From Calycina herbarum (lineage: Eukaryota > Ascomycota > Leotiomycetes > Helotiales > Pezizellaceae): DNA of 64,000 bases. The position numbers and the translations under genes were made by a program. The stretch is from NCBI GenBank assembly GCA_001414485.1, contig LLEY01000076.1, positions 1 to 64,000 of the forward strand, given 5' to 3'. Shown piece by piece: positions 1 to 11,166 of the stretch (position 1 is its first letter; each line of letters begins with the position of its first letter). The notes beneath the pieces were generated by a model. That model did not search any database. It was not told where the DNA came from and was given only the letters and a program-made list of their open reading frames with translations.

Positions 1-600
1 CCGAATACGTATATACAAAGAGTCCTTTGTACACCGTATACGTATTCCGAATGCGTATATACAAAGAGTCCTTTGTACACCGCATACGTATATACAAAGA
101 GGCCTTTGTACACTGTATACGTATTCCGCATACGTATATACAAAAGCGTCCTTTGTACACATGTATATATAACTAGGTCCTGGGACGTCTACCTAGGACA
201 TACACACACACACACACACACACACATACATATAATTTATACCCTTGACTTCTGCCTTCTGCCCTCTTACGTGACCATTTTAACATATATAAAGAGTCCT
301 TTATACACCGCATACGTATTCCGAATACGTATATACAAAGAGGCCTTTGTACACTGTATACGTATTCCGCATACGTATATACAAAAGAGTCCTTTGTACA
401 CATGTGTATATAACTAGGTCCTAGGACGTCTACTCAGGACACACATACACACATACACACACACACATATATACACACACACACACACATACACACACAT
501 ACACATATACACACACACACATATATATATACACATACATATATATATTTATACCCTTGACTTCTGCCTTCTGCCTTCTGTCCTCTTACGTGACTATTTT
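1..600. repeat. Hairpin-forming minisatellite with CA microsatellites
   Basis: Units of about 45 bp contain TACGTATATACAAAGAG followed by TCCTTTGTACACC and a TATACGTATT tail. ACAAAG and CTTTGT inside each unit are complementary, so each unit can fold into a hairpin. The block from about 110 to 285, including AACTAGGTCCT, a CA tract and a CTTCTGCC run, is repeated at about 345-600 with a longer, more degenerate CA tract. No coding sequence is supported; the open frames here are by-products of the repeat. Confidence 0.85.
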
Positions 601-2317
601 AATAATAAGGAAGGATTATATATAGTTAGCCTATTTATACTAGGGACTAGTAACGGCCTACTACTAGCTATATAATTCGACTCTAATAGCGATATAACTG
701 AATCTAACACTCTTTTCTAGTTAGATAGTAGAGAGGATTAATATCTAATATTACTAGATAATATTAATTTAAAAACAGCTGTAGCTAATATACTAAAGTG
801 TAAAAAGGCTAATATAAAGATAAAGAAGCGAGGCGCTAGATCTAAGACTCTACTAATTATACTAAGTAAAGCTAGAAAGGCTAACAACTTAATTAACGAA
901 GTTTAAAAGCCTATCTTTAAGATAGTAAAAGATATTATACTAAGTAAGAGACTAACGATATTAACTAGACGTACTATAAGAAGTTAAAGAGGCCGCGGAG
1001 GCTTATATATAGATTTAAGAGCTAAACGCTAGAAATAAGTACCTAAGACACCTAAGACTAAAACTCCTAAGACTAAACCTCTAAAGAAGGGGGTATTAAA
1101 GAAGCGTGCTTTATCTATAAGTAGTAATAACTTCGAGACCTAGGTTAAAGCTAGCCTAGACCTAAGAACAAAGAAGGCGATTAAGAGCTTCTAGGTAAGG
1201 ATTAATATACTTGAAAAGGCTCTTATAGCTTAGATATTAGAAATTTACTTAGCTTATATATATAGTATAAAATCGGTATTTATTATAAAATCCTTTTAAA
1301 AGATCCTACTAAAATTATATATAGCTAAGGATTTAGAAGATAAGAATATAGTACTTAAGAAACTTTTTATAAAAGTTAATAGTAGCGACTAGTTAGATAA
1401 TAAGATTAGTATAAATAAAGAGAACTTTAGGAAACTAAAGGACCTTCTAAGCGAACTATATACGGTTACCTAGGCGTTGTAAATTAGCGATGATTACCTA
1501 GCTAAATAAGAGGCCTTCTTTAAGAAATTAGCTCTGAATAAGAAGGAGCAACTGCTGATAAAAGAAGTTATTAAGTATCTAGCTAAATTAAAGGTTTAGA
1601 TAAAGCTCTTAAGACGTAGACTTTAATTTAAGAGTAGAGCGCCTATATATTTCTCTTCTAGAAACCGCGGCTATTAGCTATTAACTCTTCTTAACCGCTG
1701 CGGACTAGGGCTAGATATAAGCTATTTGCTTTTTCCTTTCCTTATATTTTACTTATCTAGGAACCGCGGCTATTAGCTATAAACTCTTGAAAACCGCTGC
1801 GGAGAGAGCTAGATTGTTTATATCTTTTCTTTTATAAAAGCGTTAGTTATAATTACAGCGGTGATATAGGCCGTTAGCGATTAGGTCCTTCGAGTTAAAG
1901 GACTTTAGATAGAGGTATCTATAATAGTTAAAGCTGTTATATAACTAGTTAGAGACTCGGACCTCTAGCCGAGTTACTTAGGTAACAGCTATTCAGCCTA
2001 GCTAGTCTTTATTTAAGTTTTATATATTATTCTATTTAGTATACTACGTGCTTTTTATAGAACTCTAACTTGCCTCTACGAATCTACTACGAATCGATCC
2101 CGAGCCTCTTTCGCCTCTAAGTACTATAGGAGACCTTTTTCACTTAAAAGACACTACTACCTCTAATACCTTCCCTCGATAGCAGACTACTCTCCTAGCC
2201 TCCGAAAGCACCTTAAATCCTCTCCTACTCTGAACTGTTAAAAGTAAGATTATAGAAAGGATTAAACTCTTGAATAATAGTACCTTACCTACCTACTAAT
2301 AATAGAAGATATTAGTA
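601..2317. other. AT-rich, RIP-degraded repeat remnants
   Basis: Very AT-rich, with dense TAG/TAA stops and frequent TpA. Fragments on the plus strand still read as basic, lysine-rich protein interrupted by stops (about 820-1100), consistent with a decayed transposon tail that I cannot assign. The part from about 2080 to 2317 is probably the beginning of the gag region that continues at 4690 after the nested insertions. No intact gene. Confidence 0.55.
1662..1812. repeat. Imperfect direct repeat, about 98 bp spacing
   Basis: AACCGCGGCTATTAGCTAT, an AACTCTT stretch and AACCGCTGCGGA occur at about 1663-1710 and again at about 1761-1808. CCGCGG near the start and CCGCTGCGG near the end of each copy are partly self-complementary, so each copy could form a stem. 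Probably part of a decayed element. Confidence 0.6.
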
Positions 2318-2708
2318 TAGTACTAGATAACTTATAATCGACACTTTCTAAAACCCTACTAAAAACAGCTGTTTTACCTACTCTACGAACATATATCTTT
2401 ACTCTTACGCTCTATAGATTTTTCTAAGATTAAGAATTCAGTTTAAGAAGTAGTCTATCTATCTTTTAATTTAACACGTAATACTAGTAAGCTGTGCTGC
2501 TTATATAATCTTTATACGTAAGAGGTATTACGTTTTTCTCGGTGTTTTCGCTTACTTTTTAGTATAAAACGTGTACTTTGCTACTTTGCTATACTTAACT
2601 ATATAATAACTTTTTACGTATAAATCTACTAGGTAATTCGAGTAGATAGAATTATAGTTAACTCTCGAATTAGTTAACCTCTCAAAGGAATTATATTATA
2701 AATAAGTA

Positions 2709-4602
2709 ACGTATATCATAAGCGAACCCGATAGACAAGCGAACCCGACAGATAAGCGAACCCGACAGATAAGCGAACCCGACACTTTAACGTATACCTC
2801 TAATGAAAACCACGATAATTTAACTATAACGCCTATAATCAATTGAAACTACTAGGATTCTTCCTCCTTAGATACCTCTTCTATTATTCCACAAGTACGT
2901 ATATTATACCTAGTCTGTCCACAGTTGCTACAGCGCCGTATACGTGTTTCTTCCCCTAGCTTCTAACTAATAATTGCCCTTGTTTCTTATTCTACTTAAT
3001 ATCTAATATCTCTCTTGTCTTATAGGTCCTCTGCTTCTCGTTAGCTAAGTAATCCTCCTTGTTGTAGACGTGTTTTCTTAGCCCTCTAGCGCTTACTAAG
3101 TGCTTCGTTTACCTGTCGAAGACTCTGGTTCTTAGCTTTTAATATTACTAGCTAATATATGATTTTCGATACACCCTTTATAAACTAGTTAACAGCCTTG
3201 TAAATATTAGTTAAAGAGCTATTCTAGTAGTAGGCAATTCGATTTTTAATTAATATAGTCTATAATATAGCTTTAGTTAGGTTATTTAGCGTCTAGGAAA
3301 CCTAAGGTTAAGCGGTACCTAGGTAGGAGTTTATAGGCGTAGGCGTCTTTAACTTAAGATCAAGCGTAGATATTATACTCTTAGAGTCGAATAGAAGAAG
3401 TCTAGCTCCCTAGAACCTTTCTCGAATATTACTTTTAGTTATTATAATATTAAATATAGCGTAGAAGGTAGGAAAGAAGTCGTCCTTAGTAATATAGGAA
3501 ATATTAGCCTATATTATATCTTTAATTTACTAACTATATACCCGTTTTAGAGAGCTAAAATACCCAACGTCAAGTAGCTGGAGTATATAGGAAGAATAAG
3601 CGGGTATATAAAGAGTAATAATGTTATATTCCTTATAGTACTTCTTAAACTCGTCTAAGTAGTAGCTCTTATAACCGTCGAGGACTAATAGGCGAAAAAC
3701 ACTAATAGTTTAAGGCTTTGTATACTTCTCGAAATACCAAATCTAATCTACACTCTTCTCGTTTATAGTCTAACTGTTATTAGTAGTAGCGATTACCTAG
3801 TTAGGTAGAAATCCACTGTTTTAATACTAAGAGTCTAGGTGATTTTTCCCTATAACAACTATAAATAGCGGGACGTTCTAGCTTTAAGAATTAATACCCT
3901 AAATCACTATAACCTATTCCCGATTACTAGGTTATATTCTTTTCGCTTTTATACGCTCTTCTAAGCTTGTTACAACTATTACAGTTGAGATAACGTCTAT
4001 TATAAACCCGGTCTCGTCAAAGTTGTAGATATCTACTTTATTAATTCTATACTTTGTAATTGTATTCTATATAAGCTTAAACCAGCTACGAATAACTTCT
4101 GGATCTTCGCACTTAGCTCTCTAGTAGTCGTATTTATACTAGAAGCGTGTCTAGAGCTCTAGACAGCGCTTGATAAAGTTAGAAGCCTAATGTTTACTAA
4201 CACGTGACGTGTCGCGTGTTACGAGTAGTCGATTTGCTATATCTTTAATAATAGACAGCTAGGGAGGAAATCCTTTAGTAGCTAAGTCGAGTATATATTA
4301 AATAAGTACTGATTCCTCTAAGTCGGTTAATTTCTATAAGTTAGCTGAAATATCGTATTATAGAGGAATACTAAGTTTATAGGAACTAAGCTTATGATAA
4401 CTATAAGAATATATCTTTGCTACTGCTCGAGCGCTTAACTTTGGGTCGTTTTATATAGCCTAGAGGGCTAGAATGATTTTCCTTTCGTTGTCTTCCTATA
4501 GTATGTTTTATCGTAGAGATATTAAGTGTTTAGTAGAGTGGTTATATAAACGCGTTAAAGTGTCGGGTTCGCTTGTCTGTCGGGTTCGCTTGTGATATAC
4601 GT
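2709..4602 (-). mobile_element. Fot1/pogo-like DNA transposon (1.9 kb, RIP-degraded)
   Basis: Terminal inverted repeats begin ACGTATATCA at both ends and are flanked by TA duplicates (2707-2708 and 4603-4604). Subterminally, the 16-bp unit AAGCGAACCCGACAGA is repeated four times on the left and twice on the right. The interior encodes, on the minus strand, a DDE_1 transposase relic. The element sits inside a MITE; the clean copy of that MITE shows the empty site at about 44478. Length and TA target fit the Fot1/pogo branch of Tc1/mariner. RIP-type stops make it non-autonomous now. Confidence 0.9.
3500..4350 (-). pseudogene. Relic of Fot1/pogo DDE_1 transposase
   Basis: Read on the minus strand, conserved DDE_1 blocks remain: DETGF near 4010-4025 (first catalytic Asp), SNREQVIVI and FIVVIGKNHL near 3800-3950, LLVLDGYKSYYLDEF near 3640-3700 (second Asp), and YILQLLDVGYFSSLKR near 3545-3590 (third Asp region). 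Family members bind the TIRs through an N-terminal helix-turn-helix and cut and paste at TA. Many codons that should be CAA/CAG are TAA/TAG, so no full-length protein is possible. Limits are approximate because the true ends are lost in decay. Confidence 0.85.
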
Positions 4603-4689
4603 TAGACAGTATAAATATTTTAAGGTGTTTACCCCGCGTTTAGATATAAAAGTAGTATATGTCGGTTATAAGTCAACTCTGACTATACG

Positions 4690-5330
4690 CGATAGACTCC
4701 TAGTAAACGCCGATTATTATAATATAAGCTTGACTTAAAAAGCCCTTATATAGAGAACAACTACTAGACTAGCTAGGAACTACCTAGAGCTCTAATACGA
4801 GTCCGAGTCGATTTATATTACTTTCTACGATTATTAAGATATAATTAAACTTTTAGATTTATATTTCTTAACTAGATATAAAACAGAGGATACTTAGAAC
4901 GCCTTCTAGGCTTTATAGATAGATAACGCTAAAGGTAAGGAAACGTTTACCGACTTTAGAGGTCGTTTTACAAGTATAGCTATACTTAGAGAAATACCAG
5001 AGTCGGAACGGTTCTTCTATATATAGAAGAAGATTACGCTATAGCTCCGACACTCGGCAGCTCTACTTAAGAGACGTTAGAATTACAACTTCGTTAAAAT
5101 AGTAGTAGATCTTCTAGCCCTAGATAAGGAAAGACGCTGAAACGCTAAGTTATATACAGCTAATACGACTAAGCTAGTCGGTATAACCACTTCGGTTAAA
5201 AAGACTACCTTTTAATCCTTATCTAGTATAATACTAAACCTCCTACTACTCGAACGCGAATCCTTTTCTACTGTTTAAAGGGAAGATAAAACCAAGTCTT
5301 TATAAAGTACTCTGAATCGGTAGGAAAACG
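4690..5330 (+). pseudogene. RIP-degraded LTR-retrotransposon gag
   Basis: In plus frames interrupted by stops one can read GKETFTDFRGRFTSIA, EIPESERFFYI, KITL-LRHSAALLKRR and LLALDKERRRNAKLYTA. This is the style of a retrotrans_gag capsid region, which in LTR elements packages the genomic RNA. The frame appears to continue from before the MITE at 2318, so the MITE landed in gag. No protease, reverse transcriptase or integrase motif was seen between here and the 3' LTR at 5831. The element is therefore gag-only or internally deleted. Confidence 0.6.
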
Positions 5331-5830
5331 AGGTATTAGATAACAATTATCGATAATAATATTTAACCAGCTAATACCCCTCTGACTCTCTACTTCGGTA
5401 AGGAGTCCTTACTTTCTTTTACCTTCTAGCCGGATTCTAGAAGTCTAATTTAAATCGGATACGAATCGAAGAAGTACGCTATCTATTAGAACGAAAGACA
5501 AGAATAAGTAACCTCTTAGCTGAGTTATCACTGTCTTCTACGATATCGACTTCCGAATTCCGACTTTTCCGCCTCCGACTTCTGTCTGAATCCCCTCCGA
5601 TATAGACAATCGAGGGATTAGACTATATACTCTTTTAGCGAATGCTTTGCTTTTGATAGGAAACACCCGATATAGGCAACATCTACGAACAAGACCGGTT
5701 ACGACTCGTATCCTGTCTTTCGCCAAACACCTCGCTTAATAAACCGCATTCTATACGACAATCCTTCTACCACCGATACTGCCCCGATAATACGAAGACT
5801 CGAGGACGAGTCTTTTTCAAGGGAGGGGGA

Positions 5831-6375
5831 TGTGATGGCTAGCCATTGTGAAGTGCCGATTGCTAAGAGGATATGATACGTACCGAGGGCACGGAACAGG
5901 ATTACGGTACAGTTTTGGTTTCGGGATTGTCAGAGCCGGATCGGTACAGACTTTTGTTATTGTCCGGCCCTCTTATATATAGATACCCTCGTACTCGTAG
6001 CCGGAAAGGACCAATTTGGTCTTTTCCTTCGTATCAGAGCCTAGTATCCGTATATGCAATTCTATTCGAACGCACTCCTATATGCCTCTTCTATAGTAGT
6101 GTCCGGTTCGTGCCGTTACATATATATATATAGACAGCTTAGTTAAAGAGGGCCTGGTAAGAGAAGGGGGTAGTATAACAGTTCTAGTTATATATATCCC
6201 GATTACGTGTGATTACGTAACTAGGTTTACCCGAGATTTTTCTGACTCGCTTAGTATAGTTAAATAGAGCAAGAGTGCTTACACTCTCCGCTTCTCTCTT
6301 TAGTTTAGTTTTCCTTAATATAAGGTACTATTCTGTAAGCACTTCCTTTAGTGAATTTTGTAAAGGGCTGTCACA
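5831..6375 (+). repeat. 3' LTR of a Ty3/gypsy-like or gag-only element
   Basis: It starts TGTGATGG directly after a polypurine tract (GGGAGGGGGA, 5821-5830) and ends TGTCACA, so TGTGA and TCACA form the short terminal inverted repeat expected of an LTR. TTATATATAG near 5970-5980 is a plausible TATA box. The 86-codon open frame inside it (5873-6133) is not a gene. A matching 5' LTR was not recognised; it may be degraded or outside the window. Confidence 0.75.
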
Positions 6376-7210
6376 ACTCTGGTTCTATTCAAAGATCGTG
6401 CTTAGAGAGTGCTATCACGGCATTAATAAGAAGAAAGAAGGAATTTTACATCTTGCGAGCGATATACCTGCTCTAATGCAAGTACTTGGTCGACGATAGC
6501 TGTCGGCTCGCCGCACAAAAGCTAATACGCGAGACTGATCTGGACGATGCTGTAGTCAATCTGAGAAGTGTTCTCTTGGATGCAAAGGAAAGAGCGAGAC
6601 GAGTCACTACTTCACGCCTCACTCTGATCCTATTTTGTATACTGCCTTGACACGGCAAGGAGCATGGTAAAATTTGGAGCAGATGTTGCTGCGAGTAATG
6701 GTGATGGTATAACGAATGCATTCCACTCTTTGATAGCCAACGAACTTTGGGAAAACAATAAGGCATTTGACACCGAGGCAGTTTGGTTACGAACCATATG
6801 TATGATGTCTTCCCAAGGCTGTATGTGAAATATATTAGCAAGACAAAGAAGGAAATCAATCTTCTCACTACATGAGCCTACCGTATACTCTGCTTTGCGA
6901 AAGTCGAATTGCTTTTTCTTGTTCATGTGGGTGTGTGTATTTTACAGGCGTGGTGACACCTTGATTGACTATTTGGAAAGTTTTGCTTATATATATGAAG
7001 AGCAAGCGTGCGAATTGGAAGATCGAAGAGGTCTAGAAGAACTTTGGTTTCTAGCTTTGAAATTTGTCGCGTTTCTGGAACACTTTCTGTAAAGCTAATC
7101 GAAAGTGAACCAGGACCCAGCTGCTTACCATAAAGTTATGGAGCAGACCAGAATGTTTGCCGGGCTTATGAAAATGACATGGGAAGATAAAGTTAGCACC
7201 CTTCAGTGTT
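6376..7210 (+). pseudogene. Degenerate coding remnant, possibly ankyrin-like
   Basis: Plus-strand frames hold protein-like fragments: KLIRETDLDDAVVNLRSVLL near 6515-6575, and MVKFGADVAASNGDGIT followed by NAFHSLIA near 6664-6740. The second fragment resembles one ankyrin-repeat helix-loop (GAD, GxT, HxLI). A further 65-codon stretch lies at 6895-7092. Stops and frame changes separate them, and it directly follows an LTR. I read it as a decayed gene fragment. Assignment is tentative; the first part matches nothing I can name. Confidence 0.35.
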
Positions 7211-7808
7211 CGGAACGAACTATATAATAAGAATCTCCTAGAGGGAGCAAAGCCGAGGAGGATTGTCTTTTCGCGAAGCGACGAACTGAATGGTCATCAC
7301 GCTTGCCAATGCCCAGCTTCATTTAAACAGCACCTGTCTGGGTTGTTAATTTAGTATCTAACAACCATCACTCGACCTGCTTCGGAGTTTATCTTTATAC
7401 ATCTTATTTTAACAGACAGCAGTGACGAATGTGACGAATGAAGACAAATACAGGGTAGCGAATGCTGATACAACGAGTCTACTACCTTGACAACTTGAAT
7501 TGCCATCAGTGTAATTGTCGCGTCGATGTGAGATCCACTTAATCATGAAAGGACAATACACAGACTCGTTTGGAAAGTATTTTCAACCTTTGCATTTGCA
7601 TAAAGACACAGGGAAAACTGCCTGTGACAGACAAAAACCCATACCAAGGCTGCACATCTACAAAAGTATAACCTCCACCTCTAATCAAACACCATCTCCT
7701 CTACTACCAAATCAACTATCACAAAAGAAAAACTGGACATTGTTTTTAGACACCCCATTTTAAAAGCGAAGAGAATTTTCCAAAAGAGTGTGAGTTGTCA
7801 GGAACAAC
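7211..7808. other. Intergenic, no gene seen
   Basis: Normal composition. Short open frames lack a family signature or splice support. It holds the 3' flank of the secreted-protein gene on the minus strand. Confidence 0.5.
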
Positions 7809-8254
7809 TTAGATGTTGCCAAACTATTTAAATTGTTAGCCCGGACTTTTATGCCATCGAGAAAAGGAACCTGGAAGTTACTTACAAGGCTTCCAAGAAC
7901 TGGAACACCACCCACGACACCTCCCACAGCAGACGTTGCCAAGCAAACGGGGCTCAGAACGTTTGAAACAGCAGTCAACAACCCTCCTCGCTGATACTTG
8001 CCGGCTTGAGTGTGGAGACATTGCCACAAATCGCAGGCAGGCTTGCTTCCGGTGACCTTTTGGTCGATAGATTGCAACCAGCCGTGAGTGCAGAATCGCC
8101 AATCAGCAATCTCTTGGTCGGAAAGGTTGGGGTATGGGCGTGGTGGTTGCCATGGGTTTTGTTGTGGTTGTTGTTGTTGTGTAGGCCACCCGTTTTGGGC
8201 GGCTACTGACGATGCAAGGCAGAGGGCGGCAATGGGGAGGAGGGAGATTTGCAT
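7809..8254 (-). CDS. Small secreted protein with four cysteines
   Basis: Two exons, 8254-7886 and 7823-7809, joined over a 62-nt intron (GTAAGT donor, GCTAAC branch, TAG acceptor), give 127 residues ending GSLFGNI. The chosen start opens a classical signal peptide, MQISLLPIAALCLASSVAAQ; a longer in-frame extension to 8482 has no signal character and was rejected. After the signal comes a Gln/Pro/Trp-rich linker (PTQQQQPQQNPWQPP), then a compact region with four Cys (about residues 55, 74, 79 and 103), enough for two disulphides, and a Gly/Val-rich tail. Size and layout are those of secreted fungal proteins, including effector candidates; no family is recognised. Neighbours are repeats and decayed genes. 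Confidence 0.72.
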
Positions 8255-9939
8255 TTTGTATGTGTGAACTGTTAGAAACCAGGTTAGTGTTTGAAACATG
8301 ATCATGGGATGGAGGAGTACTTGTTGATTTTTGAGGTGATGGTGTTTGTGATGATTGTTATCTGGATGATGAGAACCTTTGGGCGGTCCAGACAAGACTT
8401 TATGTACCCTTTTCATTCGAATTGGAATTTCTCCGCGTACTTCATCAAACCCCCTGTTCTGTTTCTTTTCCCCACATCCCAAGTATCACTACCTGTAACT
8501 CAACGGGAAATTGATCGTCCATGTACCAAGTAAAAATATATTGCCCCACATAATTAAGCGAAAAGGAAAAGCGTGCAACAACAGAACGAAAACAAGATCG
8601 AAAAGTGCGACCGTTGATCAAGATCCACAAGTGTGCCAGAAAGAAATTTGAAGCCAAAACATATGATGGAAGCAGAACTTGCTCACTAAGAGACATCACA
8701 ATACGTAAGAAAGTGTGACTGCCATGGAGCACAAGCACCATCTACTACTGCAAGGGCAAGTTTTTTTTGGATTGATCATCCCGTCCTTCGGGTCCGCATG
8801 TACCTGTGCGAGGATGCAAGCGAGTATGTTGTGCTTGTGCTCATTATTTCATACTCGTACAGTATAAGTAACACGACCTAAGAGTCCCTTGCCTCGGAGC
8901 CGAGGGACCGAGGAGGTCCTGGGAGCAACAAAACAAGACTTAATGAGTAAACTCAAATGAAAGATGTGGTACCAGTCAGAATTGGCACACATGATTTGCA
9001 AAGGAAAGATCCGTATCTACGATAGCCTGTGGCTTCATGGTAATTAAAGTGAATATAATGCTTGATGATTTTCAACTTGGCAAGAGTGATGATGCAGACG
9101 CCTCTTGAGGCTTCTGAGGCAACACTACGCGCCTAATAATTGGATTGAGCTTGATGCTCTTTGCAAAAGTGATCGGGAACTTGTCTGCTTCTCATTTATG
9201 CAGAGTACCGACACCAACCGCCTCGGATGGAAGAAGTTTGTAGCCGATTGGCTGGGGCAATCGAAACCCTCTTCTATGGAGTAGCCTCATCTCCATATGT
9301 TTTGAGCGCATACTGCATTGAGGTGAGCTCTTTCTTTTGACGCACCTTCATACCACTCGTGGCGTTCTTGCCAGGAGTCTCTTAATTGTATTTTAGCAAT
9401 GTCACTAACCCTTTTCACCCCTCACTATCGAAGAGAGCGATTAGCGAGCCTCCTGAGAGGTTAAAAGGGTGGCAGGGTGAACTTGAATATAAAAGTGCAA
9501 GTGACGAAAAGCAATAACTGTGGGGAAATCTTGAACACTCGTGTTACTAATTCCCGTGGCTGTTCCGTGACGCATACTGCGAAAACCGAGGAACGAGCAC
9601 TGCAATTCGGGGCCACTGGGTATTACATCGCTGTCTCGGCAGGATGAGGGGGAAAACAGTTTCCTGGCAAGTCTGGTGTGATCAGCTCAACTCTGCACGG
9701 CTTTGCTACCGACTTTCATGAACACGCACGGGAAGAACTCTCGGTCTAAGCGATGTGGATGAAGTGACATTCGATATTGCTAAGTGCATAACTCCTCAAG
9801 CCACCTATACATCGAAGATGCTCGGAGATGCAGGATTGGCTGCTGTAAATTGCCCCAGTAACAGTGGGAAAATACGCCTTTCCACTCCTTCACTTCACGA
9901 TTTTGTAGCAAAACCCCGCATCTCAACGCTTCGAGACCC
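8255..9939. other. Long intergenic stretch, no gene seen
   Basis: Mixed composition, with two GC-rich palindromic spots (CCCGTCCTTCGGG near 8779; TCCCTTGCCTCGG with CCGAGGGA near 8884-8907). No open frame with family motifs or convincing splice sites. The left end includes the promoter of the secreted-protein gene. Confidence 0.5.
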
Positions 9940-11166
9940 TCAGCTTCTCATCAATTGAGAGCGTACGCGATCCATGGATATCTTTTGGCAGTCCCTGATC
10001 ACATATCTTAGAATCAATGCCATGATGCCTTTGACCTCCCTCTCATACTTCTGCTCCTTTCTTTTATTTTCGATTTTCAGTTCTTTCGTCACGAGTCGCA
10101 GCAGCTTATATTCTAACCCTTTGAGGGGCATGTTGGTTGATTTGGCTGGCTTTAGAAGAGGCCACAAACCGAGACGGCACAATCCCCAAAAGAAACGAAG
10201 GTAGAAAAGTGCATCGCAATCTTTGTCACCTTGAAGGCATTGGGTTTCGTCGGAAGTGAGAGGTTTTATCCATCCAGCGATGAGTGATATGAGTAGGTCG
10301 ATTGTTTGGGATCGAAGTCTCTTGGTGTTTTCTATTCGATATTGTCAGTAGGAGCAAAAGAGCATGGGTTGGGGTTTTGACTTGCCTTCTACACCTGGTG
10401 GTAATTCCTCGGGCAATAAATATCGAAGACTACCATTGGTATGCGGAATAAATAAATCCTTCTCATCTACAGAGACTTGCTTTACCAGGTGGGTGGCAAG
10501 GTGCTGAAACATGAAGTGCTTGCCGAATGCAAAAGATATCCAAAGCCACCCAAACTGACCGGCTTTGCGCCATTCTTCTCTTGCTTTGGGATCCATCGGT
10601 CAACATAGGCCGTGAGGAGGGCGGCGCAGTCATATTGATCGCAAAGTAATGCCAAATTTAGGAGCGTATGGTAGGGAAGATATGGGCGGGGAATATCTTT
10701 TACTCGTAGATGAGCAATGCTCAAAATGATATGAAGAGCTTCCGGATCGTCTTCTGTAAAATCGAGTTGCTCGACTGGGCGAGGGGCTTCAGTAATTTTG
10801 GATTTCGCGAATTGTGAGCTTTTTCCAAGACTCCAACTGGAGGCTGAAGGGTTGTGAGAAGGGAGGGAAAATAAACTTTTTCCAAACTTTTGGGCTGGCA
10901 AGACACTGCATTAGTAATGTCAGCGGATGGGATCGCGCTTTAAGAGGAATTTGAACGGAGCTTACCATCACTTGTGAGCATACTTTTCCGCGTAATACTT
11001 GATCATTGGCTCCTCGAACGAGTATCTCGACATCCCCCATCGAAAAAGTAAACGATTCCTGAGTGAGCTGGAGTGGCGTCGCTGTCTCCTCGTCGCATGA
11101 CACCGACTCATATTTGTCGTATGTGTAAGACACTGGTTTTGCTTCGTCGTCGAATCGGAGATGCAT
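9940..11166 (-). pseudogene. BTB/POZ-domain protein, frameshifted (paralogue 1)
   Basis: Starting MHLRFDDEAK at 11166, exon 1 carries FSMGDVEILVRGANDQVL. A GTAAGC...GCAG intron (about 10916-10974) joins it in frame to CLASPKVWKKFIFPPF, the core of the BTB fold used for dimerisation and often for cullin-3 adaptor function. The frame then shifts by one base before LDFTEDDPEALHIILSIAHL. A second shift lies at YVDRW / MDPKAREEW near 10597, as if one copy of a GATG repeat had been lost. A GCAAGT-type intron near 10320-10370 leads to a C-terminal exon containing CLQGDKDCDALFYLRFFWGL. I know this architecture from large, fast-changing fungal BTB families; the partner is unknown. Two frame breaks make it probably non-functional. 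Confidence 0.65.

Larger units (their letters stand above)
2318..4685. mobile_element. 472-bp MITE copy, split by a nested pogo element
   Basis: The left end (TAGTACTAGATAACTTATAA) and right end (inverted TGTCGGTTATAAGT, then CAACTCTGACTA) match the ends of the clean copy at 44088-44559 apart from C-to-T and G-to-A changes. TA flanks both sides. Removing the nested element 2709-4602 with one TA duplicate (1896 bp) from 2368 bp leaves exactly 472 bp, the length of the clean copy. The TIR begins CAGT, as in pogo/mariner-type elements. It carries no coding sequence of its own and was probably mobilised in trans. Confidence 0.88.

Noticed and set aside
1..600. CRISPR-like array
   Set aside because: Units are contiguous without unique spacers, the repeats are palindromic throughout, and the genome is eukaryotic.
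5873..6133. 86-codon open frame on the plus strand
   Set aside because: It lies entirely inside the LTR and has no protein character.
8255..8482. N-terminal extension of the secreted protein to a 240-residue frame
   Set aside because: The extension is His/Lys-rich and would hide the classical signal peptide that starts at 8254; the downstream part of that long frame also reads through the intron.
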